From positions 1 to 40,958 of the forward strand of contig JBOGJI010000227.1 of assembly GCA_050747865.1 (NCBI GenBank): a stretch of DNA of 40,958 bases. The letters are read 5' to 3'. The translations under genes were made by a program, and so were the position numbers. The notes beneath the pieces are model-generated. The model did not search any database, had not been told where the DNA came from, and saw only the letters and a list, made by a program, of their open reading frames with translations. Position 1 is the stretch's first letter, and each line of letters begins with the position of its first letter. The DNA is from JBOGJI01 sp050747865 (lineage in GTDB: Bacteria; Acidobacteriota; Thermoanaerobaculia; Multivoradales; JAHEKO01). Positions 32,171 to 39,761 of this stretch are shown here, one piece after another.

Positions 32171-32217
32171 GGCCCGTTTTGCAGTGGCTGCGGGCCGCAT
32201 CGGCGACGCCGCACTTG

Positions 32218-32739
32218 ATGTACTCGCTGGGCAATCCGGGCTACGCCGGACGGATCCTCGCCAACTGCCGATACCTGTTGGGCACCGCGGACGACGCGGA
32301 GGATCTGGCCCAGGAGGTCTTCGTCAAGGCGTACTTCGGCCTCCTGAAGTTCGCCGGCCGAGCCCAGTTCGGCACCTGGCTGCGACGGATCAAGGTGAAC
32401 CACTGCTTTACTCGCCTCAAGTCGCGGCGGGCGCGAACACACGTCGAGGTCGACGAAGAGGCCGTGGCACACGAGCCCGCCCTGCAGGTTCCGCCCGTCG
32501 CGGAGCGGCGGCTCGATGTCGAGGACCAGCGCCAGCGCATCGCGGAAGTCCTCGAATCCATGGCCGAAACGCTGCGTGTCCCGCTCCTGCTGCGGGATGC
32601 CGACGGCTTGAGCTACGAGGAGATCGCCGACCGGCTCGAGATCGGCGTCTCGGCGGCCAAGATGCGCGTCAAACGCCGGCGCGAGGCGTTCCGCGAGCAG
32701 TATTCGCGTGCCCACGAGGCATCAGAAGGCGTCGCTTGA
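32218..32739 (+). CDS. ECF-family RNA polymerase sigma factor
   Basis: An alternative sigma factor of about 173 residues. Region 2 is seen as ILANCRYLLGTADDAEDLAQ EVFVKAY with RAQFGTWLRRIKVN; region 4 as LSYEEIADRLEIGVSAAKMR VKRRREAF, a helix-turn-helix for the -35 box. Only about 20 residues precede the DAEDL motif, so region 2.1 is short compared with usual ECF proteins. The start is uncertain: ATG at 32218 is used, a TTG at 32179 is in frame, and the frame stays open back to 32023. Neither start has a good ribosome site. A long structured leader precedes it. Six bases separate it from the small downstream gene, and the mechanosensitive channel follows, so the three probably form one operon. 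Confidence 0.8.
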   Translation: MYSLGNPGYAGRILANCRYLLGTADDAEDLAQEVFVKAYFGLLKFAGRAQFGTWLRRIKVNHCFTRLKSRRARTHVEVDEEAVAHEPALQVPPVAERRLDVEDQRQRIAEVLESMAETLRVPLLLRDADGLSYEEIADRLEIGVSAAKMRVKRRREAFREQYSRAHEASEGVA

Positions 32740-32745
32740 ACCGTC

Positions 32746-32955
32746 ATGGCTACGACAGAAGAACCGATCGAAGAGCTTCGTGACTTCGCGGTCAAGCCGC
32801 CCGCGGGGTTCCTCCAGGCTGTGCGTCGGCGGCTCAATCGGCGGCTGCTGGTCCAGCAGGCGGCCGACCTGTCCTGGCGTGCCTGGATCGACGTGCTGCG
32901 ACACTATCTGGAGCTCATCCTGGCCGCGCTGCCATCCGGTCGACCACCGAAATAG
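32746..32955 (+). CDS. Small conserved-looking protein downstream of the sigma factor
   Basis: A 69-residue basic protein, not recognised. It is acidic at the N-terminus (TTEEPIEELRDF), then has a basic amphipathic segment (GFLQAVRRRLNRRLLVQQAA) and a hydrophobic C-terminal stretch (WIDVLRHYLELILAALP). It lies six bases after the sigma stop and six bases before the channel start. Its position suits a sigma-associated regulator such as a small anti-sigma factor, but no zinc-finger HxxxCxxC motif or clear membrane helix supports that. Confidence 0.5.
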   Translation: MATTEEPIEELRDFAVKPPAGFLQAVRRRLNRRLLVQQAADLSWRAWIDVLRHYLELILAALPSGRPPK

Positions 32956-32961
32956 GGGAGC

Positions 32962-33408
32962 ATGACGATGACCTGGACCGAGGTTCGCAACCAGATCGCC
33001 GATGTCTTCTCCGGCATGGTCACGTCGGCGATCGAGGCCGCTCCGCGGGTGCTGTCGGCGATCGTGCTCCTGCTGCTGATGCTGATCGCCGCCAAAGTCG
33101 TGGAGCGGGTGCTGCGATTTCTGCTCTCCCGGCTCAAGATCGACACGCTCGTCGCCCATGTCGGCATCGATCAGATCCTCAAGAAGATGGGGATCCGGCA
33201 GAGGCTCGAGCGCTTCGTGCCTCGGCTGGCCTACTTCCTCCTCCTGCTGCTCTTCGCCCAGGCTGCCGCCCAGGCCTACGGGCTGACCGCGATCTCAAAG
33301 GTAGTGACTTCCTTCGCGGCTTCGGATGCTAGTGTTGTGTCTCCAACATGGCTTCACCATCTGCGCGGCCCTCGTCGCCGCTGGCGGCGTTGTGCTTCCT
33401 CGACATAG
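32962..33408 (+). pseudogene. MscS-family channel, N-terminal fragment interrupted by a MITE
   Basis: The first roughly 120 codons encode a plausible membrane protein start: an amphipathic segment, a hydrophobic helix (VLSAIVLLLLMLIAAKVVERV LRFLL split across 28-53), a soluble stretch with DTLVAHVGIDQILKKMG resembling the conserved TM-helix module that precedes MscS domains, and a second helix (LAYFLLLLLFAQAAAQAYG). From the MITE border at 33330 the frame enters inserted DNA and reads a basic, non-family tail to a TAG at 33406-33408. The remainder of the channel lies about 0.7 kb downstream in another frame. Either the channel was split by insertion or the two parts are now separate genes. 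Confidence 0.6.
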
Positions 33409-33494
33409 GCCCCGCTATGCCTGCGTCAGCGCGCCTTGCCAGCGGCGACGATGACTCGCACATCTGGTAAACTCATGTTGGAGACACAACACTA
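33330..33494. mobile_element. 161-bp palindromic MITE flanked by TA
   Basis: The ends at 33327-33350 and 33474-33497 are perfect 24-base inverted repeats (outer part TAGTGTTGTGTCTC). Similarity continues inward imperfectly for about 40 more bases on each side, including TCGTCGCCGCTGGC in both arms, so the whole unit is nearly one long hairpin. TA occurs at both borders (33330-33331 and 33493-33494), the target type of IS630/mariner elements. It contains no gene. IS630 origin is inferred from the TA border and end sequence. Confidence 0.65.
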
Positions 33495-33596
33495 GCAGAC
33501 GGGGATCGACTCGAGGATCTCGCGTGTGGCGGCACGAAGTTGCGCACGAGGTCGAGGATGAGCATGACAGTATGTTCCGCGACACTGACCGAGTTA

Positions 33597-33893
33597 CTAT
33601 AGACTCTTCGCCTCCCGCGCCGCCTTCGCGAACGAGATCATGTCGGGGAACTCGAGGTTGTAGGAGTACTCCGCCGTGGGCTCGGGGGTGGCGCCCCAGC
33701 CCGGACGGTCGTGACGGCGGTTGATCCACACCGATGGCAGACCGTGACACTTGGCGGGCAGGTGGTCATGGAAGAGGCTCTGCGCGACGTGCAGCAACCG
33801 CTCACGCGGGATGCCCATCTCCTTCAGGGCTTCGTCGAGGGCCGGCCAGTCGGGGATCGAGTTGCCCAGACGTTGCGCCCATTCCTCGCTCAC
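33597..33893 (-). pseudogene. Haloacid-dehalogenase type II relic
   Basis: The 98-residue frame matches two parts of an HAD-superfamily 2-haloacid-dehalogenase-like protein. EEWAQRLGNSIPDWPA resembles the middle of the family. EMGIPRERLLHVAQSLFHDH, then LPSVWINRR and GWGATPEPTAEY, is its C-terminus. The N-terminal part with the nucleophile aspartate is missing, and about 60 residues normally lying between the two preserved parts are gone, so it is both truncated and internally deleted and cannot be active. The GTG at 33893 has no ribosome site. It sits inside DNA that separates two parts of a channel gene. The deletion estimate rests on memory of family alignments. Confidence 0.65.
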
Positions 33894-33915
33894 GGGTCGT
33901 TCCAGCTTGCAGAGC

Positions 33916-33971
33916 TACGAGACGCTGGGGGCCTCCCACGCTCCGGCGGAGCGGCTCCACAGCGTCTCGTA
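33916..33971. repeat. Nested hairpin beside the dehalogenase relic
   Basis: TACGAGACGCTG (33916-33927) and CAGCGTCTCGTA (33960-33971) are perfect 12-base inverted arms. Inside them CGCTCC (33939-33944) pairs with GGAGCG (33948-33953) around a 3-base loop. It lies at the broken 5' side of the relic, so it may mark the border of another small element. Confidence 0.45.
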
Positions 33972-34111
33972 AGTGTGCTACCGTCCGCGGCCGGAAAGGA
34001 AACCACTATCCTTAAGCTGTCTCTCCTGGCGTTCCTCATCAAGCCGGCGGCGCTGCCAGCGATGCCGCGCGCCAAGGCTGGAGCGACCTGCAGTCGCTGC
34101 TCGACTTTCGA

Positions 34112-35122
34112 TTGTTGCACGTCTCGGGCGTCACCATCACCGTCGGAGGCGTCGCGCTGGCGATGCTGGTGGCCGCGGGCGTGTGGTTGCTGTCGCGTCT
34201 GGTCAGACGCGCGCTCACCCGCTATGCCGAGCGCCACAAGGACGTCAACCAGGCCGTCCTCTACACGGTGTCGCGCCTGGTCAACTACCTGTTGGTGGCG
34301 GGCGGCCTGCTGCTGGCTCTCGATGTCGCCGGTATCCCCGTCGACAAGTTCACGGTCTTTGCCGGGGCGCTCGGCGTTGACCTGGGATTTGGCCTGCAGG
34401 CGATATTCAACAACTTCATCTCCGGCGTCATCCTGCTGTTCGACCGGTCGCTCAAGGTCGGCGACTTCGTGGAGCTCGACGGCGACATCCGTGGCATCGT
34501 GCACGCGATCGACATCCGCTCCACGCGCGTCACCACCAACGACAACATCGACCTGCTGGTACCCAATGCGGAGTTCATGACCAAGCGGGTGGTCAACTGG
34601 ACCTACGGCTCGGTCAACCGGCGCCTCCGGGTGCCCTTCGGCGTTGCCTATGGCACGGACAAGGAGTTGGTGAAAAAGGCCGCGCTCGAAGCCGCTGCGC
34701 GCGTGCCATTCACCCTCGCCACCGAAGGTGAACGTGGCCCGCAGGTGTGGCTGGTCGGATTCGGCGACAGTTCCGTCGACTACCTGCTCGTGGTGTGGCT
34801 TAACGAGACGGCGTCGCGTCGCTATTCGTCCGTCGTGGCCGCCTATCTGTGGGAGCTTGACACCTCGCTCAAGGCGCATGGGATCGAGATCCCGTTCCCG
34901 CAGCGCGATCTGCGCGTGCGCAGTCTGTTCGGCCTCGAGGGCACGACTGCGCTGGCCGCGCTCCACGGCGAGGCGGCAGCGGCGAGCGATTCGGACGCGC
35001 CGCATGCGCCGGTGATCGACCCCGCCGAGCGCGAGAAGCTCTCGCGCAACGATGCCCAGGTCGACACGGAGCGCGAGATCCGGGAAGAAGGAGCCTCGCG
35101 AGCCGCGGACGCGTCTGCGTAG
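34112..35122 (+). CDS. MscS-family mechanosensitive channel, main channel part
   Basis: Small-conductance mechanosensitive channel that releases solutes on hypo-osmotic shock. Three membrane helices (GVTITVGGVALAMLVAAGVW; LVNYLLVAGGLLLALDVAG; the pore helix GALGVDLGFGLQAIFNNFIS) are followed by the MscS beta domain (DRSLKVGDFVELDGDIRGIV, then DIRSTRVTTNDNIDLLVPN) and the alpha/beta domain. A charged tail (DTEREIREEG) ends it. The coding frame is open back to 34016 and includes AASDAARQGWSDLQSLLDFR, which looks like genuine channel sequence lacking a good start; a TTG at 34112 is used here. This suggests the part once joined the fragment at 32962. It holds a complete three-helix MscS core, so it might still work if translated. 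Confidence 0.75.
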   Translation: MLHVSGVTITVGGVALAMLVAAGVWLLSRLVRRALTRYAERHKDVNQAVLYTVSRLVNYLLVAGGLLLALDVAGIPVDKFTVFAGALGVDLGFGLQAIFNNFISGVILLFDRSLKVGDFVELDGDIRGIVHAIDIRSTRVTTNDNIDLLVPNAEFMTKRVVNWTYGSVNRRLRVPFGVAYGTDKELVKKAALEAAARVPFTLATEGERGPQVWLVGFGDSSVDYLLVVWLNETASRRYSSVVAAYLWELDTSLKAHGIEIPFPQRDLRVRSLFGLEGTTALAALHGEAAAASDSDAPHAPVIDPAEREKLSRNDAQVDTEREIREEGASRAADASA

Positions 35123-35151
35123 ACCCCCGCGAAGGCCACGGACGCATCCGC
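35105..35151. terminator. Possible terminator hairpin between convergent genes
   Basis: GCGGACGCGTC (35105-35115) and GACGCATCCGC (35141-35151) pair over 11 positions with one mismatch, which becomes G-U in minus-strand RNA. It spans the mscS stop and the gap before the convergent oxidoreductase gene. There is no U-run, so intrinsic termination is doubtful. Confidence 0.3.
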
Positions 35152-35162
35152 GTCGGCGCCGT

Positions 35163-36164
35163 TCAGGTCCGCGCTATAGAGACGGCCGGCGGCAGGTCTT
35201 TCATGGTGATCAGGCCTGCCGGCGCGGCGAGGACTCGCGGGATGGCGTTGACCACGACGGAGGCCGTGGCGACGTCGCCGGGGATGCCGGCGTCGATGCG
35301 GGAGCGCAGGGACGGCGAGCCCTGGATCTCCACCTCGTCGAAGCTGGCTGTCACCCCCAGCCGCGCCTCGAACTCCATGCGCACGCGCACGCGCTCGCCC
35401 TCGCGGCCGAACCCGAGCTGACGCAGCCCGCACACCTGCCCCGCCTCGACCGCCAGCTCCGCCGAGGCGACGCGCTCCTCCGCCACCACCGGCTCGATCG
35501 TCTCCGCGATGTCGTCTAGCTCCCAGCCCAGCCCGGCGCCGATCATGGCGATCGACTCCGGCAGCCCCACGTGCCGGATGCGCCCGGCGGCGACCCCCTG
35601 CTCGAACGCCTCTACGGTCAGGCCGGCGCCGATCTTCTTTTGGAAGGGGAGCCGCCGACGCGCCGCGTCCTGCACCCGGCGCACGGTGACGCCGTCCACC
35701 CGCTCGCAGACCGCGGTGAGCGTGAGCGGCAGAGCGTCCATGGCGAACCCGGGATTGACGCCGGTTCCGAGCAGCGCACGGCCACCGTCGCGCGCCGCCT
35801 GGTCCAGCCGGCGGGCGAGCTCCGGCTGGTGGAACCAGGGATACGAGAGCTCCTCGGTGGTGGAGACCACGGCCACGCCGGCGGCGAGACAGGTCTCGAA
35901 GGTGGGCGCCGTGCGTTCGAGGGACGAGCTGGTGCAGACCACCGCGACGTCGGGCCGCAAGGATTCGAGGGCACCCTCGAGGGCATCCTGCACGGGCATG
36001 GAGAGCGCCCGATCCAAGCCCATGATCTCGCCCAGATCGCGTCCGACCTTCTGCGGATCGGGGTCGACGCCTCCGACGAGCTCGAAGCCGTCCCGGCCGA
36101 CGATCTGGCGCGCGACGGCCACTCCGATGGGTCCCAGTCCTATCTGCAGCACACGAATCGTCAT
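35163..36164 (-). CDS. NAD(P)-binding oxidoreductase, 2,4-diaminopentanoate-dehydrogenase-like
   Basis: A 333-residue protein with an N-terminal Rossmann fold (QIGLGPIGVAVARQI, glycines 9, 11 and 14) of the dihydrodipicolinate-reductase N-terminal type, then PDVAVVCTSSS, VVSTTEELSYPW and GTGVNPGFAMDALPLTLTA. This arrangement matches proteins annotated as 2,4-diaminopentanoate dehydrogenase (ornithine fermentation) and diaminopimelate-dehydrogenase relatives. The true substrate is probably an amino acid or diamine but is not shown. A strong GGAGGGAG ribosome site precedes the ATG. It stands alone, convergent with mscS. About 80 bp to the amidase gene hold nothing recognised. Confidence 0.8.
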   Translation of the reverse strand: MTIRVLQIGLGPIGVAVARQIVGRDGFELVGGVDPDPQKVGRDLGEIMGLDRALSMPVQDALEGALESLRPDVAVVCTSSSLERTAPTFETCLAAGVAVVSTTEELSYPWFHQPELARRLDQAARDGGRALLGTGVNPGFAMDALPLTLTAVCERVDGVTVRRVQDAARRRLPFQKKIGAGLTVEAFEQGVAAGRIRHVGLPESIAMIGAGLGWELDDIAETIEPVVAEERVASAELAVEAGQVCGLRQLGFGREGERVRVRMEFEARLGVTASFDEVEIQGSPSLRSRIDAGIPGDVATASVVVNAIPRVLAAPAGLITMKDLPPAVSIART

Positions 36165-36244
36165 GAAATCTCCCTCCTGTCGAATCGGCGAAGCACGACG
36201 GCCGCGGAGGCTACCACTTGGAGGCGTGAGGCGTGGGGAGGGTA

Positions 36245-37018
36245 CTAGCTCCTTGCTTCCTGGGCGGCGGCGCGGAGGGCACGGTGGAGGCGCTTCATGA
36301 AACGCGGGCCGGGGTCGCTCTTCTCCGTCCGATACGTGGGATTCGCCTCGTGGAACAGCGCGTGAGCCGGATGTCCGGGACGTTCGACCCGGCGATACTC
36401 GTGGTGGCCGATCACGTAGCGGATCGTCGGGTACCGGCCGGCCAGGTAGCGCACCAGGGCGACGTTGGCGGCGAGCTGGGCTTCGGTCAGCGGTGCCGCC
36501 GCGCCGCTTGCGCCCAGCTCGCCGTCGCCGACGTTCTCGATACCGATGGCGACGTGGTTGAGACCGATCACATGGCGTGCGATCGCGGTCTCCGGGTAGA
36601 GCGCGTAGAGGGTTCCGTCGCGGTCGACCACGAACTGGATCCCGACGTTGAGCAGGCCGTTGCGGCGCACTAGCTCGCGGTCCTGGTCGATGTGCGGCCC
36701 GGCGAAGGTCTCCAGCGTCTCCTCGAGTGTCGGGATGGCGGTGTAGTGGACGACGATCATTCGAGGGGTGAACCGGATGGCCTCGGCGCCGTCGCCCGGC
36801 GGCAGGGCCGCCAGGGCCGCCGGATTGTGCAGGCGCAGATACTCACGGGTCAGCCAGACCCGCTGGGGCGTGATCTCGGTGCGGTGCTCCTCGTGGATCG
36901 CCGGCATCGGCCCGGCTAGCCCCGTCGGCAGCACGCTCCGCTCGTACTGCATCCCCGCGCACCCCGTGGCCAGCAGGATCAGCAGGCCGGCGACCGGCAG
37001 GGTCGCGACCCGCGTCAT
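36245..37018 (-). CDS. AmpD-type N-acetylmuramoyl-L-alanine amidase lipoprotein
   Basis: A zinc amidase (amidase-2 family) that cleaves the bond between N-acetylmuramic acid and L-alanine in peptidoglycan or its fragments. The 257-residue protein has a lipobox (LLATGC, C20), so it acts in the periplasm. Zinc ligands as in AmpD are visible: H91 in MIVVHYTA, a histidine of IGHHEY (H205 or H206), and D235 in KSDPGPRF; E161 (IGIENVG) is well placed for catalysis. Frames extending far upstream through the next two genes are non-coding shadow. The ATG overlaps the stop of the SpmAB gene (ATGA), so the two are translationally coupled. Confidence 0.87.
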   Translation of the reverse strand: MTRVATLPVAGLLILLATGCAGMQYERSVLPTGLAGPMPAIHEEHRTEITPQRVWLTREYLRLHNPAALAALPPGDGAEAIRFTPRMIVVHYTAIPTLEETLETFAGPHIDQDRELVRRNGLLNVGIQFVVDRDGTLYALYPETAIARHVIGLNHVAIGIENVGDGELGASGAAAPLTEAQLAANVALVRYLAGRYPTIRYVIGHHEYRRVERPGHPAHALFHEANPTYRTEKSDPGPRFMKRLHRALRAAAQEARS

Positions 37019-38244
37019 CCGAAGAAGAGGTAGCAGACGAGGATGGCGGCGATCACCCCCGCCGCGTCCGCGGCCAGGCCGCAGGGCAGCGCGTGACGCG
37101 TACGCCGGATTCCCACGGAGCCGAAGTAGAGGGCCAGCACGTAAAAAGTCGTCTCGGTGGAGCCCTGGATGATGCTCGCCAGCCGGCCGGCGAAGGAGTC
37201 GGCGCCGAAGGTCTGCATGGTCTCGACCATCATGCCGCGTGCACCGCTGCCCGACAGCGGACGCATCAGGGCGGAGGGGAGGCCGTCGACCCAGCGGGTG
37301 TCCAGGCCCGCGCGGGTGGCCGCCCAGCGCACCCCGTCCAGCACCATGTCGAGGGCGCCGCTGGCGCGCAACACGCCGATCGCGACCAGCATGGCGACCA
37401 GGAAGGGAATGATCCGGATCGCCACCTGGAAGCCCTCCTTGGCTCCCTCGACGAAGCTCTCGTAGACCGGCACCCGCCGCCACATCGCCATCCCGAGGAA
37501 GAGGACGATCACGGTGAAGATCAGGAAGCCGGAGAGCAGGGTCGACTGCTGCTCGAGCGTCGCCTGATCGAGCCCGCGGAAGTAGGCGACCATGCCGGCG
37601 ACCAGCGCCGTCATGCCGCCGAGGTAGGCGAGCACCACGGGGTCGCGCAGGCGCAGGCGCTGGATCGCGGCGGTGACCAGCAGCCCCACCATGGTGGAGC
37701 AGAAGGTGGCGATCAGCAAAGGGATGAAGACGTCGGTCGGGTTGGCCGCCCCCAGCTGGGCGCGATAGACCATGATGGTCATCGGGATCACGGTCACCGC
37801 GGAGGTGTTGATGACCAGGAAGAGGATCTGGTCGTCGGTCGCCGTGTCCGCGTCGGGGTTGAGCTCCTGCAGCTCCTCCATGGCCTTGAGGCCGAGCGGC
37901 GTGGCCGCGTTGTCCAGGCCCAGGGCATTGGCCGCCATGTTCATGACGATCGAGCCCATCGCCGGATGACCGTCGGGAATCCCGGGGAACAGGCGCTTGA
38001 GCAGCGGGCGGAAGGCGCGCGCCAGCCAATTGACGGCGCCCCCTTCCTCGCCCAGGCGCATGACGCCGAGCCACAGGCACATCACCCCGGTCAGGCCCAG
38101 GGCGATCTCGAAGCCGGTCTTGGCCGTTTCGAAAGTGGATTCGATGATCGCCTGCCAGACCGTGGCATCGCCCAGCAGGAGCCACTTGACCAGGGCGACC
38201 GCGAAGGCCACGAGGAAGAACGCGCCCCAGATCCAGTTCAGCAT
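37015..38244 (-). CDS. SpmA-SpmB fusion (nucleoside-recognition/gate-domain membrane protein)
   Basis: A 409-residue inner-membrane protein joining the two halves known from Bacillus spore-maturation proteins SpmA and SpmB. The first gate domain holds TGVMCLWLGVMRLGEEGGAV and MNMAANALGLDNAATPLGLK; the second begins near VYESFVEGAKEGFQVAIRII and has SGSGARGMMVE and IIQGSTETTFYVLALYFGSV. Many non-sporulating bacteria carry this fusion; its role is unclear, with transport or envelope maturation suggested. It is four bases downstream of the M20 gene and overlaps the peptidoglycan amidase, which hints at an envelope or muropeptide role. Confidence 0.88.
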   Translation of the reverse strand: MLNWIWGAFFLVAFAVALVKWLLLGDATVWQAIIESTFETAKTGFEIALGLTGVMCLWLGVMRLGEEGGAVNWLARAFRPLLKRLFPGIPDGHPAMGSIVMNMAANALGLDNAATPLGLKAMEELQELNPDADTATDDQILFLVINTSAVTVIPMTIMVYRAQLGAANPTDVFIPLLIATFCSTMVGLLVTAAIQRLRLRDPVVLAYLGGMTALVAGMVAYFRGLDQATLEQQSTLLSGFLIFTVIVLFLGMAMWRRVPVYESFVEGAKEGFQVAIRIIPFLVAMLVAIGVLRASGALDMVLDGVRWAATRAGLDTRWVDGLPSALMRPLSGSGARGMMVETMQTFGADSFAGRLASIIQGSTETTFYVLALYFGSVGIRRTRHALPCGLAADAAGVIAAILVCYLFFG

Positions 38245-38247
38245 CTT

Positions 38248-39486
38248 CTACAGCACCGACATCGCGTTCAGCGCCTGCATTGCCGCGCCGAGCGCAAGGC
38301 ATTCCTCGTCCACGTCGAACAGCTCGGAGTGCAGCGGGTGGGTGATGCCCGCGGCCTCGTTGCGGATCCCCAGCGAGTAGAACGCCCCCGGCACGCGCAT
38401 CATGTAGTAGCCGAAATCTTCGACTCCCATGCTCGGCCGCGGGAGGACGCGGACGGCGTCCTCGCCGAGGAGCGCCACGGCGTTCGCCCGCACCACGTCG
38501 ACTTGTGGGTCGTGATTGATCACCGGGTCGTAGCTGGGGTCGATCAACACCTCGGCGCGCGCGCCGAAGCCGGCGGCGACGCCCTCCGCCACCTCCCGCA
38601 CACGGCGCAGCGCCCGCTCCCGTACCTGCGGGTCGAGCGTGCGCACCGTGCCGGTCAGCTCGACGCGGCCGGCCACGATGTTGCTCTGGGTGCCGCCCTG
38701 CACGGTGCCCAGGCTGACGACCGCGGCGTCGCGCGCGTCGATGTTGCGGCTGACTACGGACTGCAGGGCGGTGACTACGTGCGCGGCGACGAGGATGGCG
38801 TCGACGCTGCCGGCCGGATAGGCGGCGTGGCCGGAGCGGCCGTGGACGACGATCTTCAGGTTGTCGGAAGCGGCGTTGCGCTGCCCGTAGTGCAGGCCGA
38901 TGCTCCCGATCTCCAGGCCGGGCTCCACGTGGAGGCCGAAGATGGCCTCCACCTCCGGGTTCTCGAGCACCCCCTCCTCGATCAGCAGGCGGGCGCCCCC
39001 GACCGTCTCCTCTGCAGGCTGGAAGACGAGCTTGACGGTGCCGGCCAGGTCGCCGGCGCGCTCGGACAGCAGCCGCGCGGCGCCGAGCAGGACCGCCGTG
39101 TGCGCGTCGTGGCCGCAGGCGTGCATGCGGCCGGGGACCTCGGACGCGTAGGGGACGTCCTTGCCGTCTGTGAGCGGCAGGGCGTCGATATCGGCCCGCA
39201 GGGCGACGGTGCGCCCGGGCGCTGCGCCGCGGATCACGCCGAGCACGCCGGTGCCGGCCAGCCCGTCGACGTGCTCGATCCTCAGCTCGTCGAGCCACTT
39301 CTGGATCTGGGAGGCTGTCCGGTGCTCCTCGAGCCCCAGCTCAGGGTGTCGGTGGAGATCCCGGCGGATCTCGACCATCCAGGAAAGGATCTCGCGTGCC
39401 GCCGCCAACAGCGCGGAGGGCTCTCGCGCGCCGCCACCTGCCCCCTGCTGAGTCTCGCGCCGCGACACGGCGGGGGAGCGTAGCAC
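38248..39486 (-). CDS. M20-family amidohydrolase (hippurate/IAA-amino-acid hydrolase type)
   Basis: A 412-residue M20D metallohydrolase: EIRRDLHRHPELGLEEH, ALRADIDALP, metal motif MHACGHDAHT (C124, H126, H129), catalytic E159/E160 in FQPAEETVGG, GRSGHAAYP in the dimerisation domain, and SMGVEDFGYYM. It is a distant paralogue of the enzyme at 30807 and probably removes acyl groups from amino acids in the cytosol. A GTG start is used; a second GTG six codons later is equally possible, and no ribosome site decides. It heads a minus-strand operon with SpmAB and the amidase. The 47 bp separating it from the divergent hicB hold only short inverted repeats. Confidence 0.9.
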   Translation of the reverse strand: MLRSPAVSRRETQQGAGGGAREPSALLAAAREILSWMVEIRRDLHRHPELGLEEHRTASQIQKWLDELRIEHVDGLAGTGVLGVIRGAAPGRTVALRADIDALPLTDGKDVPYASEVPGRMHACGHDAHTAVLLGAARLLSERAGDLAGTVKLVFQPAEETVGGARLLIEEGVLENPEVEAIFGLHVEPGLEIGSIGLHYGQRNAASDNLKIVVHGRSGHAAYPAGSVDAILVAAHVVTALQSVVSRNIDARDAAVVSLGTVQGGTQSNIVAGRVELTGTVRTLDPQVRERALRRVREVAEGVAAGFGARAEVLIDPSYDPVINHDPQVDVVRANAVALLGEDAVRVLPRPSMGVEDFGYYMMRVPGAFYSLGIRNEAAGITHPLHSELFDVDEECLALGAAMQALNAMSVL

Positions 39487-39533
39487 GGGGTGCGATTCAA
39501 CATAGCTGTTGCTAGAGGGGTTAGACTGAGGTC

Positions 39534-39761
39534 ATGGAGAACTTTGGACGCTACACCGCGTGGATCGAGCGGGAGGGCGATGGCTATGTGGCTCTGTGCC
39601 CGGAGCTCGACGTGGCTAGTCAGGGTGCGACGGTGGAGGAGGCCGTGGCGAATCTGAGGGAGGCCGTGGAACTGTTTCTAGAGTGCGCCGACCCGTCTGA
39701 GGTCGAGAGCCGACTTCACGGGGAGGTCTTTGTCACAACCTTCGCTGCTGGCAGTGGCTAG
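39534..39761 (+). CDS. hicB: HicB-family antitoxin
   Basis: A 75-residue protein with the HicB partial-RNase-H-like fold: YTAWIEREGDGYVALCPELD, then VASQGATVEEAVANLREAVE and LFLECADPSEV. It lacks a C-terminal DNA-binding domain, as in short HicB proteins. HicB neutralises the HicA mRNA interferase. Its end overlaps the GTG start of hicA by eight bases, the usual coupled arrangement with the antitoxin first. Confidence 0.8.
   Translation: MENFGRYTAWIEREGDGYVALCPELDVASQGATVEEAVANLREAVELFLECADPSEVESRLHGEVFVTTFAAGSG

Larger units (their letters stand above)
33495..34015. other. Foreign block between the two mscS parts
   Basis: After the MITE there is about 100 bp in which nothing is recognised, then a haloacid-dehalogenase relic on the minus strand, then a strong hairpin, then about 40 bp reaching a TAA (34013-34015) that closes the upstream side of the mscS C-terminal frame. 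The exact junction back to channel sequence is unclear; LAFLIK and AASDAARQGWSDL occur in different frames near 34030-34080. Confidence 0.5.

Noticed and set aside
32019..32783. Plus-strand open frame overlapping the sigma factor
   Set aside because: The sigma-factor frame carries regions 2 and 4; this frame is arginine/glycine-rich without motifs.
37019..39298. Long minus-strand upstream extension of the amidase frame
   Set aside because: The extension runs through SpmAB and the M20 gene in a wrong frame and is arginine-rich; the amidase has its own ATG followed by a lipobox leader.
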